Shown one piece after another: positions 6,496 through 14,564 of a stretch of 40,412 nucleotides of DNA (the first letter of the stretch is position 1; the number at the start of each line of letters is the position of its first letter). The stretch comes from a virus. The stretch is from positions 1 through 40,412 of the IMG/VR virus record IMGVR_UViG_2209111019_000001; one strand, written 5' to 3'. The notes beneath the pieces were generated by a model, which saw only the letters and a list, made by a program, of their open reading frames with translations, ran no database searches and had not been told where the DNA came from. The position numbers and the translations under genes were made by a program.

Positions 6496-6570
6496 TGGGC
6501 ACTGATGGATTCGAACCATCTCGATCGGGGCCCGCCCGACCTTTACCATGTGCGCGCGTCCGCGCTGCCC
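6496..6570 (-). tRNA. tRNA-like remnant
   Basis: A canonical T arm (GATGG-TTCGAAT-CCATC) is followed by AGTGCCC, which pairs at five of seven positions with GGGCAGC 75 nt upstream. A 5-bp stem (GTCGG/CCGAT) encloses GCGGGCC, giving GGG (Pro) if used, but residue 33 is C and no D stem forms. It is probably a decayed tRNA, isolated from the main array. Confidence 0.35.
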
Positions 6571-6610
6571 GTGTGGCCCGTTCGCGCTGTGCGCTGGTGG
6601 GCTAGACCAT

Positions 6611-6628
6611 GCGGAGAAATTTCTCCGC
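6611..6628. promoter_or_regulatory. 16-bp palindrome operator, copy 2
   Basis: Perfect core CGGAGAAATTTCTCCG (6612-6627) extended by one pair to GCGG...CCGC. It lies about 35 bp beyond the stop of the gene ending at 6662. The flank in minus reading is TTTGAG. Confidence 0.7.
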
Positions 6629-6661
6629 TCAAACTACGCGGGGAACCAGACTCGCATGCGC

Positions 6662-6865
6662 TTAGACATTCGCGGTCACCTCCCTTCCGCCGAAGTGTGC
6701 CGCATCCTTGACGAAACACGCGGTCTTGAGCTGTGCCGCGTCGTCTCCGCGCTTGGTAACGGTGGAGATCACCTCGCGCTGTGCGTTGTAGGTGGTGAAC
6801 TCCGTGGCGCCGTTGGCGAGGGTTGCGGTGTGGACGCGCGTTCCGTCCCGAAACTTGTAAATCAC
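6662..6865 (-). CDS. hypothetical protein, 67 aa
   Basis: GTG at 6865 overlaps the TGA of the preceding gene (GTGA) with GGAGGCGACCAA upstream. The protein is mostly beta (IYKFRDGTRVHTATL, TEFTTYNAQREV), with a Cys and a short helical tail. Unknown family. Translationally coupled second gene of a pair. Confidence 0.6.
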   Translation of the reverse strand: MIYKFRDGTRVHTATLANGATEFTTYNAQREVISTVTKRGDDAAQLKTACFVKDAAHFGGREVTANV

Positions 6866-7230
6866 TTGGTCGCCTCCGGCGTTGCGATGGCCGCAGCCTC
6901 GACCCACGTAGCTCCGCTGTCCTGCCGGTACTGAACCGCCCGAGCCCAGCTCTGCGCGTCGTCGCTGCCGACCCCCAGGTCGCTCAGGAGGGAGCCGGCT
7001 GCCTTGCCTTCGTGCAGCGCCAGCGTCTCCAGCGGCGTGCCCAGCGCGTGAAGCGCCTTGCCGATCAGGCAGCCGGCGGACACCGGGTTACCGCTCGTGT
7101 CGGTGTGGACGTAGTAGCACATGGTGCCGCTGTGCTGGTGGTCGGGGACCGTGCTGCGGTAGACCGTGTTCGGCGCCTCCGCCGCGACCTTGCGAACCGC
7201 TGCGTAGAACTGTTCGTCCGTGATGCTCAT
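6862..7230 (-). CDS. hypothetical protein, 122 aa
   Basis: ATG at 7230 with AAGGAGAGAGCGCTC upstream. It contains CYYVHTDTSGNPVSAGCLIGKALHALG, a segment seen often in small actinobacterial and actinophage proteins of unknown role; no catalytic set can be assigned. It lies directly downstream of motif copy B, so it may be transcribed from a phage-specific promoter located at the end of the sigma factor gene. Confidence 0.65.
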   Translation of the reverse strand: MSITDEQFYAAVRKVAAEAPNTVYRSTVPDHQHSGTMCYYVHTDTSGNPVSAGCLIGKALHALGTPLETLALHEGKAAGSLLSDLGVGSDDAQSWARAVQYRQDSGATWVEAAAIATPEATK

Positions 7231-7258
7231 GAGCGCTCTCTCCTTCGCTTGTGTCAGA

Positions 7259-7280
7259 CCTTGCGTTCAGACCTATTCAG
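7259..7280 (-). promoter_or_regulatory. CTGAATAGG motif, copy B
   Basis: Minus reading CTGAATAGGTCTGAACGCAA then GG; one mismatch from copies C and D. The stop codon of the sigma factor gene (TAG) is inside the motif. It lies 29 bp before the ATG at 7230. Confidence 0.65.
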
Positions 7281-8088
7281 CGGTGAGACCTTCCGGCGTG
7301 CCAGTGGCTCCCGCCAGATACAGCGCGCGGAACCGAACCTTCGCGTTTCGGCGCTGGCCGTAGATCTGCTGTGTGGTCACCCCGAGGTAGCTCGCCATTT
7401 CAGCGTCGGCGCCGTCGCCGAAATACGGGGTCGGGCCGGCAATGCCGTAGGTGCCGGAGAGGATCGCCCGCGCCTTCGTGCCCATCTTCCCTAGCGTGGC
7501 GTGTACGGCATCCTTGATCGCTCGCTGGCGCGCGCTCTCGCGATCCTTCGGCGTTTCCAGATCGGCCGGCAGCGTGGCGGCGAGGGTGGCACCAAGCGTC
7601 TCCCCGCTGCGCGAGCCGGGCATGTCCATCGACAGCGAGCCGGACCAAGACAGCCGCGCCGCGTGAGCCATCTCCGCGGACATCTTGCGGGCACCCATGG
7701 CGCTGCTGGCCGCGTGGCGCTCCGCTGCGATGGGGTCACCTCCGACAGCCACTAGCGCCGACTCGAAGTCCCGTGCCACTGCCACGCTGACACCCTGCCG
7801 CGTCTCGCTGACCCGGCTCGCCTCTATGGCGCTCCAAATCCTCTGGCTCATGTACGTGAAGAACTCAGCGACGCTGACCCCCTTGAACAGCGCCAGCGAC
7901 TCCCAGACGGCAATCCGGCCGATCTGCTCGAACTCCTCGATCAGCGATGCGGAGTTGCCGCCGGCGCCGGTCGCTGCCTTGCGCGCTAGGTTGGCCACGC
8001 GGTGCTCCATCTCGCGAAGCACGGCCGTCACTGCTTCCAGTTCGTTGGCCTGCGCGTCGCTGATCTGCTGCATGGTGAGGCTGATCAT
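7273..8088 (-). CDS. phage-encoded sigma-70 family factor
   Basis: 271 residues with the layout of a sigma factor. Residues about 49-90 match region 2 (LIEEFEQIGRIAVWESL, then FFTYMSQRIWSAIEAS), the core-binding and -10 recognition part. Residues about 148-175 resemble the region 3.2 linker (SLSMDMPGSRSGETLGATL). Residues about 190-257 look like region 4 with a helix-turn-helix (MASYLGVTTQQIYGQRR, NAKVRFRAL). It would redirect host RNA polymerase to phage promoters. ATG at 8088 has GGGAG upstream. The gene is bracketed by two copies of the CTGAATAGG motif, one about 33 bp before the start and one on its stop codon. It lies just below the DNA polymerase gene. Confidence 0.75.
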   Translation of the reverse strand: MISLTMQQISDAQANELEAVTAVLREMEHRVANLARKAATGAGGNSASLIEEFEQIGRIAVWESLALFKGVSVAEFFTYMSQRIWSAIEASRVSETRQGVSVAVARDFESALVAVGGDPIAAERHAASSAMGARKMSAEMAHAARLSWSGSLSMDMPGSRSGETLGATLAATLPADLETPKDRESARQRAIKDAVHATLGKMGTKARAILSGTYGIAGPTPYFGDGADAEMASYLGVTTQQIYGQRRNAKVRFRALYLAGATGTPEGLTAE

Positions 8089-8120
8089 GGTTGGTCGCTC
8101 CCGCCGCTAGTGGTGCTGGA

Positions 8121-8142
8121 CCTTGCGTCCAGACCTATTCAG
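8121..8142 (-). promoter_or_regulatory. CTGAATAGG motif, copy C (before sigma gene)
   Basis: Minus reading CTGAATAGGTCTGGACGCAA then GG, identical to copy D. CTGGAC and GTCCAG just inside and after it form a 6-bp hairpin. If the sigma factor reads this motif, the gene would be self-activating. Confidence 0.65.
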
Positions 8143-8398
8143 GGCAAGGGGCGACCAAGCAGAACCAGCCGTTCACCCTTGCCGGGTGGTGGCCGGATGG
8201 CTTGATCGAGGCCGTCCGGTGTTGCTCGAAAATGACCGTAGGCACGTGAAGAACTTGTGTCCACCGGTTGTGTGGGATGTGTGACCGTGTGGACGCCGTG
8301 AAGGTTGTGCAGTTTCTAAGGTTGTGACCCCGTGTACGCCTTAGGTATGACGGGTGGGGTGCCGCGCGGGGCTGCCGTTACCCTTCGGATGCAAGGAA
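8143..8398. other. 256-bp non-coding region with short direct repeats
   Basis: No ORF with a ribosome site. GGTTGTG occurs three times (8266-8272, 8303-8309, 8320-8326) and TGTGACC twice (8280, 8323), the latter followed by similar GTGT..ACGCC blocks. Clustered short direct repeats between the replication and sigma genes could be a replication origin or a regulator array. Nothing more specific is visible. Confidence 0.4.
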
Positions 8399-8465
8399 CG
8401 GCACCTTCCGTTCAAGCGGAGAAATTTCTCCGGTTAAGAATCGGTAACGTGAACGGAAGGTGCCG
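8399..8465 (-). terminator. long hairpin after DNA polymerase gene
   Basis: Perfect 15-bp arms (CGGCACCTTCCGTTC at 8399-8413 and its complement at 8451-8465) enclose a 37-bp loop that itself holds palindrome copy 3. It starts 6 bp beyond the polymerase stop codon. A terminator role is likely, though there is no good U-tract. Confidence 0.6.
8417..8432. promoter_or_regulatory. 16-bp palindrome operator, copy 3
   Basis: Perfect CGGAGAAATTTCTCCG inside the loop of the polymerase terminator, flanked by TTCAAG and GTTAAG. Confidence 0.7.
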
Positions 8466-8471
8466 CCGTCG

Positions 8472-10430
8472 CTACGCTGCGCGTGCGTACATGGCTTGAG
8501 CCGCTTCGGGATGCGCCGAAAAGTACGGGTCGTTGGCGATCAGCGAGGAAACGTCCGGCTTGCCCGCTGCGTTCAGCATGTACAGCGAGCCCCATGAGCG
8601 ACCGCCGATGTCACCATCCGCAGTGATCGGGACGCCTTCAAGATCCATGGTCATGCAGGAGACGAACTCGCGGCTGATCTCTTCGGCGTCGGCGACCGGC
8701 GCGAAGGCAAGCACCTCGTCATGGATCGGCAGACGCATATAGGGCAAAAGGCCCCGCTCTTCCATCTCCAACATTGCCTGCCCCAGAACGTCACGGGCCG
8801 CGCTCTGGCACTGATAGTTAACGACCGCGTACATACGGTCACGGTCCAGCGGGAGATGCCGGCCAGTCGCAGACACAGTCACCAGACCGTGCCCCCGCGC
8901 CTCCCGCTGCCACTTGCGCGAGCTTCGCCCAATCTCCGGGTACACGCGGTTGTAGATCTCACGTGCTCGCCGGACGTCTTCGACAGGCGCACCCGTCTGC
9001 GAAGCAATGTGCTCGGCTCCGCCTCCGTACACGGTGCCCAGGCCGATTGCCTTCGCGATCTTCCGCTCATACGGGCCCCAGTTGTCGCCAAAGACCAGCG
9101 AAGCCGTGTAGCCGTGCAGATCTTCGCCGCGGATCAGTGCCTCACGCATCCGCTTGACGCCCGCCAGCGCAGCGAGCACGCGCATTTCAACGGCCTGAAA
9201 GTCGGTGCTGAGCACCACGTGTCCGGGCGGAGCCATCAGGCAGCGACGGATCATCCAATCGCCGGACGGAAGCGTCTGCACAGCCGGCTTGGTGATGGAC
9301 ATACGGCCTGTCCGCGCTTCGAGCGTCTGTATATTCGCATGGATTTTGCCGCTGGCGTCCCGTTCGTTCAGGAACGTGTCGATATAGGCGGAGCGCCACT
9401 TACCCGCCCGCTGAGCGCGGAGCACGGCCATTGCCAGCGGATTAGGGGTGCGCGATCCGATCGGCTCCCATTTCTTGGTCACGTCGGCAAGGCCGCGCAG
9501 CACGTCACCATCGACGCTCAGAGACTTGCCGCTGTCTGTGAGCTTGGTCAGCGTCTCCCCCATGCCCCGCAATCCGGCGAGAATCTGCGCGTTTGAGTTG
9601 ACGCTGTCGACACCGAACGTCGCGGCAATCTCGCGATACTTCTCCCCTTCGGCGTCAAGGGTGTCGTACTGCTGCGCCGTGTATTCCTCGTCAACGTCCA
9701 TTCCGGCTCGCGTCATCAGCGCGCAGAGACGAGAAATCTCATGTTCGTAGCGAACCAGCGCCTTGCGCACCCCTCGCCGCTCAAGCTCAGCGAGATGGGC
9801 CACGCGGACACGGGATCCCAGGATGACGTCAAGCATCGCGTATTCCACGTAGATCGGGTGGTCCCACGGGACGTAATGCCAGCCCAGTCCGGATTTCTTG
9901 GTGTAGCCCAGAGACTTGAATACCGCTGTAAGCCCTTCGGACGTGTCAGGCGCAGCCGGATCCACGTAATGCGCGGCATGTGGCTTGAGCTGTGCGCCCA
10001 TTCCGCCGGCCATGACGCTGCGCGGATCGATCAGCTTCGCGGTAATCATGGTGTCAAGCGTCTTCGGGCAGAACTCTTCCAGCGGGATGCCCAGGTGTTC
10101 GTCAACGACAAGCCCGTCGAATCCGATGACGTTGTGCCCGCAGAGACTTGGCAGCAGACGGAGCGCCCAAGCTACGCACTCAGCGAAGGCGGGGCCAAGT
10201 TCTACGGGGACTACCCAAGCTTCCGTCTCGCTGCCGAATTGCGCCAGGCGCAGATAGCCGGGCCCGTGGCTGTAAAGCTTGAGCCCCTTTGACTCGGAGT
10301 CGAAACAGACAGGCTCACCGCGCTCCGCTGCCTTTAGAATCCATTGACGGAAGCCCCGCAGATCCTCCGGCCGTTCGCAGAGCCAGCCAACCCACGGAAC
10401 CCCGCCCAAGCTGCCGCTGTATTCCTTCAC
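8472..10430 (-). CDS. family A DNA polymerase with 3'-5' exonuclease
   Basis: Replicative polymerase of 652 residues. The N-terminal proofreading domain shows Exo I (FDSESKG, Asp44/Glu46), Exo II (GHNVIGFDG) and Exo III (YAMLDVI). The polymerase domain carries motif A (STDFQAVEMRVLAALAG), motif B (RKIAKAIGLGTVYG) and motif C (IHDEV). There is no 5'-3' exonuclease domain, as in phiC31 and T7-like enzymes. GTG start at 10430 with AAAGGAGAGCAC. It is coded downstream of the methyltransferase and primase-helicase genes and acts with the latter at the fork. It is followed by a long hairpin containing an operator-like palindrome. Confidence 0.95.
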   Translation of the reverse strand: MKEYSGSLGGVPWVGWLCERPEDLRGFRQWILKAAERGEPVCFDSESKGLKLYSHGPGYLRLAQFGSETEAWVVPVELGPAFAECVAWALRLLPSLCGHNVIGFDGLVVDEHLGIPLEEFCPKTLDTMITAKLIDPRSVMAGGMGAQLKPHAAHYVDPAAPDTSEGLTAVFKSLGYTKKSGLGWHYVPWDHPIYVEYAMLDVILGSRVRVAHLAELERRGVRKALVRYEHEISRLCALMTRAGMDVDEEYTAQQYDTLDAEGEKYREIAATFGVDSVNSNAQILAGLRGMGETLTKLTDSGKSLSVDGDVLRGLADVTKKWEPIGSRTPNPLAMAVLRAQRAGKWRSAYIDTFLNERDASGKIHANIQTLEARTGRMSITKPAVQTLPSGDWMIRRCLMAPPGHVVLSTDFQAVEMRVLAALAGVKRMREALIRGEDLHGYTASLVFGDNWGPYERKIAKAIGLGTVYGGGAEHIASQTGAPVEDVRRAREIYNRVYPEIGRSSRKWQREARGHGLVTVSATGRHLPLDRDRMYAVVNYQCQSAARDVLGQAMLEMEERGLLPYMRLPIHDEVLAFAPVADAEEISREFVSCMTMDLEGVPITADGDIGGRSWGSLYMLNAAGKPDVSSLIANDPYFSAHPEAAQAMYARAA

Positions 10431-10452
10431 GTGCTCTCCTTTGCGCAGCGAA

Positions 10453-10489
10453 AAGGGGCGCCCCCAGCGGTATGCCGGAAACGCCCCTT
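10453..10489 (-). terminator. hairpin after methyltransferase gene
   Basis: Arms AAGGGGCG/CGCCCCTT, 8 bp, in minus reading GGGGCG...CGCCCC followed by TTTTC. It lies 15 bp beyond the stop of the methyltransferase gene and before the polymerase ribosome site. Confidence 0.65.
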
Positions 10490-10503
10490 CGAGTGTCGGG
10501 TGT

Positions 10504-11139
10504 TCAGTTGCGCTGTGCGATAAACCTTTCGCCGACCCACTGCGTATACGCCGGCGGGATCATCTCGACCAGTTCCTCATGTACGTCTGTCCAGTCGATA
10601 CCCATTGCTTTCTGCATTTCCGGAACGGTGCCCTTGCCGCCACCCTTGCCGTACGCGGCTATGTACGGGCCATCCTGGTAAACACCGTGCCGCCAGCCTC
10701 GAACCTTGCCACGGTGCCGGAGGTGCTTGGGCTTTGATGTCTTCCAGCCCCCAAGCTCAATCTTCCGGTGCCGCAGCACACCAAGCCCGAACATTTCGCC
10801 GCAGAGAACGACGTCCGGTCGCGCGTAGGTGGTTTCTATGGCGTACGGCTTCCCGCTGCGCTCCAACAGCTCGCGCGTTTGCGGGTACAGGTTCGGGTAC
10901 GTGTCCTGTAGGTGCTTGTTGGTGCCCTTGGTGATGGCTGCGCCGTGCTGGCAGGGTGACGACGCGTGGACAAAGTCGGCGCTGCGCAGCAAATCGCCAG
11001 CGTCTAGCGCGTCCATCTTGACGAACGGAAACGGATAGTTCGGCTGATCTACGATATCGACGCCGATAACCTCGAACCCTGCCCGCTGGTAGCCAGTTGC
11101 CGCGCCACCAGCGTTGCAGAACAAGTCAATTACAAGCAC
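10504..11139 (-). CDS. C5-cytosine DNA methyltransferase
   Basis: 211 residues with the m5C methyltransferase signature. SAM-binding motif I is DLFCNAGGAATGY (residues 5-17), motif IV SSPCQ has the catalytic Cys63, motif VI is IETTYAR with Glu102, and FGLGVLRHRKIE matches motif VIII. The protein is short, with little room for a target recognition domain, as is common for phage orphan enzymes. No restriction endonuclease is nearby, so a role in shielding phage DNA from host restriction is likely. GTG start with AAGGTGG upstream. It lies between the primase-helicase and polymerase genes. Confidence 0.88.
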   Translation of the reverse strand: MLVIDLFCNAGGAATGYQRAGFEVIGVDIVDQPNYPFPFVKMDALDAGDLLRSADFVHASSPCQHGAAITKGTNKHLQDTYPNLYPQTRELLERSGKPYAIETTYARPDVVLCGEMFGLGVLRHRKIELGGWKTSKPKHLRHRGKVRGWRHGVYQDGPYIAAYGKGGGKGTVPEMQKAMGIDWTDVHEELVEMIPPAYTQWVGERFIAQRN

Positions 11140-11168
11140 TGGGCCACCTTAGTCTAGATAGCAGCGTG

Positions 11169-11384
11169 TTAGGCGCTTCCGCCCCCTGCTTCGGCAAATC
11201 GCTGCGGTGAGATTTCGCCGTAAGAGGCAGTGCCGTCAGCGTGAATGGTCAGTTCGAAAATCCGCGGGGTGTCGCACCACGAATGCGCTTCTGCGTAGGC
11301 GAGCACGCGTTGAATGTTCTTTATGGTGCCGTGCGCCTTCCACTCTTCGCGCCGCCACTTTGCGTAAGTGAGAAACCTGTCCAC
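11169..11384 (-). CDS. hypothetical protein, 71 aa
   Basis: GTG at 11384 starts just beyond the primase stop, with AAAGGA about 11 nt upstream. A helical, basic N-terminus (MDRFLTYAKWRREEWKAHG) leads to a segment, FELTIHADGTASYGEIS, with beta character. No domain is recognised. Its position right after the primase suggests co-expression in replication. Confidence 0.55.
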   Translation of the reverse strand: MDRFLTYAKWRREEWKAHGTIKNIQRVLAYAEAHSWCDTPRIFELTIHADGTASYGEISPQRFAEAGGGSA

Positions 11385-11387
11385 CGG

Positions 11388-13910
11388 TCAGCCGTCCTTT
11401 CGGAAGATTTTCGGATTGGCGTTACCCGTGCCAGCGTCAGCCAGGGCGACACCGACCAGCGCAATGCCCTTACTCGTCTTTTTCCGCTGCGCGCCTCGCT
11501 CCGCCATCGCGCTGTAAAACGTGTTGCGCTTCCAGATTTCCCGCGGCTGCAATCCTTCGGCCTCGCACCAATCGCGGTAAGCCGTGTACGCCTCATCACC
11601 CGGAGTTTGCGCGTCAGCGGCCGGCACCATGATCCCCGGGTAGAACCCCGCAAGCGCGTCAGAGGTTTCCCGGTATTCGCGCGTCGCGTTGGTGATTACC
11701 TCCGGGTCGCGGAGCCCCGACGCGTACCACTCGACAGCGCCACGGACAGCCCAAGCGGCAATCCCTTCGGCTTCCGCCAACAGCTTTGCGTCAAGCGTGT
11801 AGTCCCGTTCGGCTGGCGCGAACCAGCGGGTGAAGGGGATCAGCTTCACGCGGCGCCACAAGCCTTCATCCTGCCCGCGAAACTTCGGCTGATGGTTGGT
11901 CGCGAGCATGATCAGGAACGTAGGCCGGAAAGTGAAAAACTCTTGCCGCAGGAACCGCGCTTGCATCTCGTCCTTGCCGGTCGCGCGCTTGAGCACGCTT
12001 TCCGACATGGGTTTACCCGCCTCGCCTTCGCTGGCCATTACCAAGCGAGCCCCGCGGAGCGCTGCCAGATCGTTGGGGATCCCGCCGTTTGCCTTCTCCT
12101 CGAACGTCGCAAAGCCGGTGGTGCGTGTCACACCGCGAAAGACGTTTGTCAGTGTGTCCGTGGCTACGCTCTTGCCGTTCGCGCCCTTGCCCCACAGCAC
12201 AGCGAAGCACTGTTCATCTGTCTGGCCCGTGATGCCGTAGCCGCACAGCCGGCGGAAGTAGTCGCACAACTCCGGATGCTGCGGGAAGATCTCTTCGAGG
12301 AAGGCAGTCCAGCGAGGCGCCTCCGCATCAGCGACGTAATCCAGATCAAGGGCATACGTGATCATGTCTGCCTTGTCGTGGTCGCGAAGCTCTCCGGTGC
12401 GCAGATTCACGGTGCCGTTCCGGAAACTCAGCAGATGCGGGCGCGCGTCAAAGTCTGCGACGTCCACGTGGACACTGGGCACGGCGCGAAGCTCCCGCAT
12501 CAGCGAGTCGATATTGCGCGTCAGCGTGAAACCCTTTGCCGCCCGTGCGAGTCGCTTTCGCGCATCGTCGTCGCCGACTTCGCTCGCTGCTACGGCCAGC
12601 GCTGCCCCCATGTAGTGAACGGCCTGGCGCACACGCGTCTCGCTGCGCTCCCAAATACGGCCGTTCCACACATAGAAACCCAAGCCGGCCGCGTACTTGA
12701 TCCGGCCCCCCGTGAAGGTGACCAGCGCGTGCGCGTTGAGAACGTCGCTGCTGCCGTAGCGGGTGGCTAGCCTCTCCACCAACGCGACTGCCCGCGCTGC
12801 TTCATCTCCGCCCGGGATGAGCGCCCCCGTGTCTCCGTCGGCGCTGTCGCTGGCCGGATTTGCAACGGCGGGTGATGCACCACCATTCGTCCCGTCCGCG
12901 CTGCTTCCTCGAATGCCTTCGCGAACGCTGCCGCTTTCTCCCTCTCGTATCGGCTCTGCCGCTTTGACTGCCGAATGTAGCGCGCTTGCGAAGCCCGAAG
13001 GGTCACCCTCGCGCCACGCTGAAAGGTCGCTCGCTGCTCCGCCGACTGCCAGCGCGTGAACGGCAATACCGTACGGGCGCAATCCATCAGCAAGTGTGGT
13101 GTTGAATCGCTGCCCGGCGGCGTCCGAGTCCCCAGCGACGACAACCAACCGGTTGCGAAGCCCACGTGCCAGCTCCTCATGTAGTTCGGGTGACGTCGCC
13201 AGCGCGGCGCCACGGATCATGACTACGTCATAGCCAACGGAAAGCGCTGTGAGCCCATCTCCGGGCCCCTCCGTCACGATGACGACCGAATACCCGCCGG
13301 CACCCTGAAACGTCCCGTACGGCGCCCAGCGCTGCCCCTGCGGGTTAGTCAGCCCAACCCATCGCATTGCACAGCGGCCGGTAATGTCGCGCCCTTGCAA
13401 TCCACGGGCCACGCCATCGAATCCCAGGAACGGAACCGTGATGCGCGGGTAGCGCGTGAACGCAGCGGATCGGTGCTTGAACTGGCAGAGGTTCGCGGGA
13501 TCGTCGTCAAATCCGATGCCGAATTCCGCGGCGTCCAGCGACGTGAGACCGAAGCGGCGAAACAGGTACTCATCCGCTGCCTTGCTCTGCGGTAGCGCTG
13601 CTGACGTCGCCGCAACGTAGGCGGTAAGGTCCGCGATCGTCTCGCCGCTGATCAGCTCCGGACGCGCCTTCGGAACCACGGTCGCGTCAGCCTCCGCATT
13701 GAACAGGTCCGACCACGACAACCCTGCCGCCTTGCGGACATCATCCGTACTACAGCCGGCGCGACAAGTGAGCCGAACCTTTCCATCATCGCCGCACCAA
13801 ACCCGCAGAGACGGACGGGAATCCTGATGCGCCCCGCAGAGCGCCAGATATCCCCCGTCCGTCTCTTCCGAGACTTCGGCGAAGCGTTCGAGAATTGCCG
13901 TGAACTTCAC
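11388..13910 (-). CDS. primase-helicase (D5/P4 type)
   Basis: 840-residue fusion that would synthesise primers and unwind DNA. An N-terminal CHCC zinc site is formed by CGAH (about 25-28) and CRAGC (about 49-53). A Toprim domain carries VVIVTEGPGDGLTAL and VVVAGDSDAAGQRF, giving the catalytic Glu and DxD-like acidic residues. After a linker the C-terminal superfamily 3 helicase has Walker A WGKGANGKS, a Walker B-like LVMASEGE, sensor I FLIMLATNHQPKF and the arginine region GLWRRVKLIPF. The architecture matches the phiC31 primase-helicase and P4 alpha-type proteins. GTG start with AAAGGAACGTGT. Confidence 0.93.
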   Translation of the reverse strand: MKFTAILERFAEVSEETDGGYLALCGAHQDSRPSLRVWCGDDGKVRLTCRAGCSTDDVRKAAGLSWSDLFNAEADATVVPKARPELISGETIADLTAYVAATSAALPQSKAADEYLFRRFGLTSLDAAEFGIGFDDDPANLCQFKHRSAAFTRYPRITVPFLGFDGVARGLQGRDITGRCAMRWVGLTNPQGQRWAPYGTFQGAGGYSVVIVTEGPGDGLTALSVGYDVVMIRGAALATSPELHEELARGLRNRLVVVAGDSDAAGQRFNTTLADGLRPYGIAVHALAVGGAASDLSAWREGDPSGFASALHSAVKAAEPIREGESGSVREGIRGSSADGTNGGASPAVANPASDSADGDTGALIPGGDEAARAVALVERLATRYGSSDVLNAHALVTFTGGRIKYAAGLGFYVWNGRIWERSETRVRQAVHYMGAALAVAASEVGDDDARKRLARAAKGFTLTRNIDSLMRELRAVPSVHVDVADFDARPHLLSFRNGTVNLRTGELRDHDKADMITYALDLDYVADAEAPRWTAFLEEIFPQHPELCDYFRRLCGYGITGQTDEQCFAVLWGKGANGKSVATDTLTNVFRGVTRTTGFATFEEKANGGIPNDLAALRGARLVMASEGEAGKPMSESVLKRATGKDEMQARFLRQEFFTFRPTFLIMLATNHQPKFRGQDEGLWRRVKLIPFTRWFAPAERDYTLDAKLLAEAEGIAAWAVRGAVEWYASGLRDPEVITNATREYRETSDALAGFYPGIMVPAADAQTPGDEAYTAYRDWCEAEGLQPREIWKRNTFYSAMAERGAQRKKTSKGIALVGVALADAGTGNANPKIFRKDG

Positions 13911-13944
13911 ACACGTTCCTTTCTGGCTTCGCCGCGCGGCTGCG

Positions 13945-14394
13945 CTAGTCCTTTAGCGCCCAATCAGCGAGTGAGAGGGCGCCTTTTCGCAGATTGCAGT
14001 CCTGGCACGCGGGCACGATGTTTGATTCGACGTCAGCGCCTCCGAGTTTCAGCGGGGTCACGTGATCGAGGTGACGTGCGCGTGCGTCGCAGTAGGCACA
14101 CAGCCAGCGCCAGCGCGCGAGAATGGCGGTACGTGAATACGGCACGTGGGCTACGCCGGCAGCCTCCGCGCGCTTGCGATGCGTCAGCGTGTGGCGCTTA
14201 TCGGCCGGCATCTTTCGGTAATAGTCCTGCGCGTGGCGCTTGGCCAGCTTGGCCCGGCAAGTGGCGCACGTGGAGCTGACTCGCTTGGCCTTGCCGGCAA
14301 GGAAAGACTCCGCGGGGAAGGTCTTTCCGCACTTCTGGCAGGCTTTCAGGCTCCGCTGCTCGCCTTCGGCGTAGGCGTCTCGTATCGGTCGCAC
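13945..14394 (-). CDS. HNH endonuclease with extra zinc finger
   Basis: Two zinc modules: CQKCGKTF with CATC, and the HNH core CAYCDARARHLDHVTPLKLGG with ACQDCNLRKG. The start is uncertain. The open frame runs to 14481, but the gene overlaps the lipoprotein gene; GTG at 14394 is one option, and a start near 14349 at the lipoprotein stop is another. The frame reads through the stop region of the upstream gene, so coupling is likely. It may be a homing nuclease beside the replication genes. Confidence 0.75.
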   Translation of the reverse strand: MRPIRDAYAEGEQRSLKACQKCGKTFPAESFLAGKAKRVSSTCATCRAKLAKRHAQDYYRKMPADKRHTLTHRKRAEAAGVAHVPYSRTAILARWRWLCAYCDARARHLDHVTPLKLGGADVESNIVPACQDCNLRKGALSLADWALKD

Positions 14395-14564
14395 ACCGTG
14401 GTGAAAACCGGGTGCATGGAAACGGCGCCCTTGGGCCCGATCACGGTTACCCACTGCGTTTCCATGTGGGAACTGACGCACCTCGGTCCGTCATCAATGT
14501 TGCATGCGCTGAGCGCGAGCATTCCGGCGGCTACTGCTGCGCACGCTGCAATGGTCTTTCTCAT
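14346..14564 (-). CDS. small phage lipoprotein
   Basis: 72 residues starting with a classic lipoprotein signal: MRKT, a hydrophobic stretch, then LALSAC with the lipidated Cys at residue 21. The mature part is about 50 residues with two further Cys that could form a disulphide. It would be anchored on the outer face of the cell membrane. ATG overlaps the previous stop (ATGA), which fixes the start. Phage lipoproteins in non-lysis regions often exclude superinfecting phages; that function is inferred here, not seen. Confidence 0.7.
   Translation of the reverse strand: MRKTIAACAAVAAGMLALSACNIDDGPRCVSSHMETQWVTVIGPKGAVSMHPVFTTVCDRYETPTPKASSGA

Noticed and set aside
11241-12770. 509-residue open frame on the plus strand
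   Set aside because: It is the antisense shadow of the primase-helicase gene. High GC keeps such frames open; no ribosome site or domain is present. The same applies to the long plus-strand frames at 8721-9596, 23629-24930, 28777-29742 and 35060-36013.
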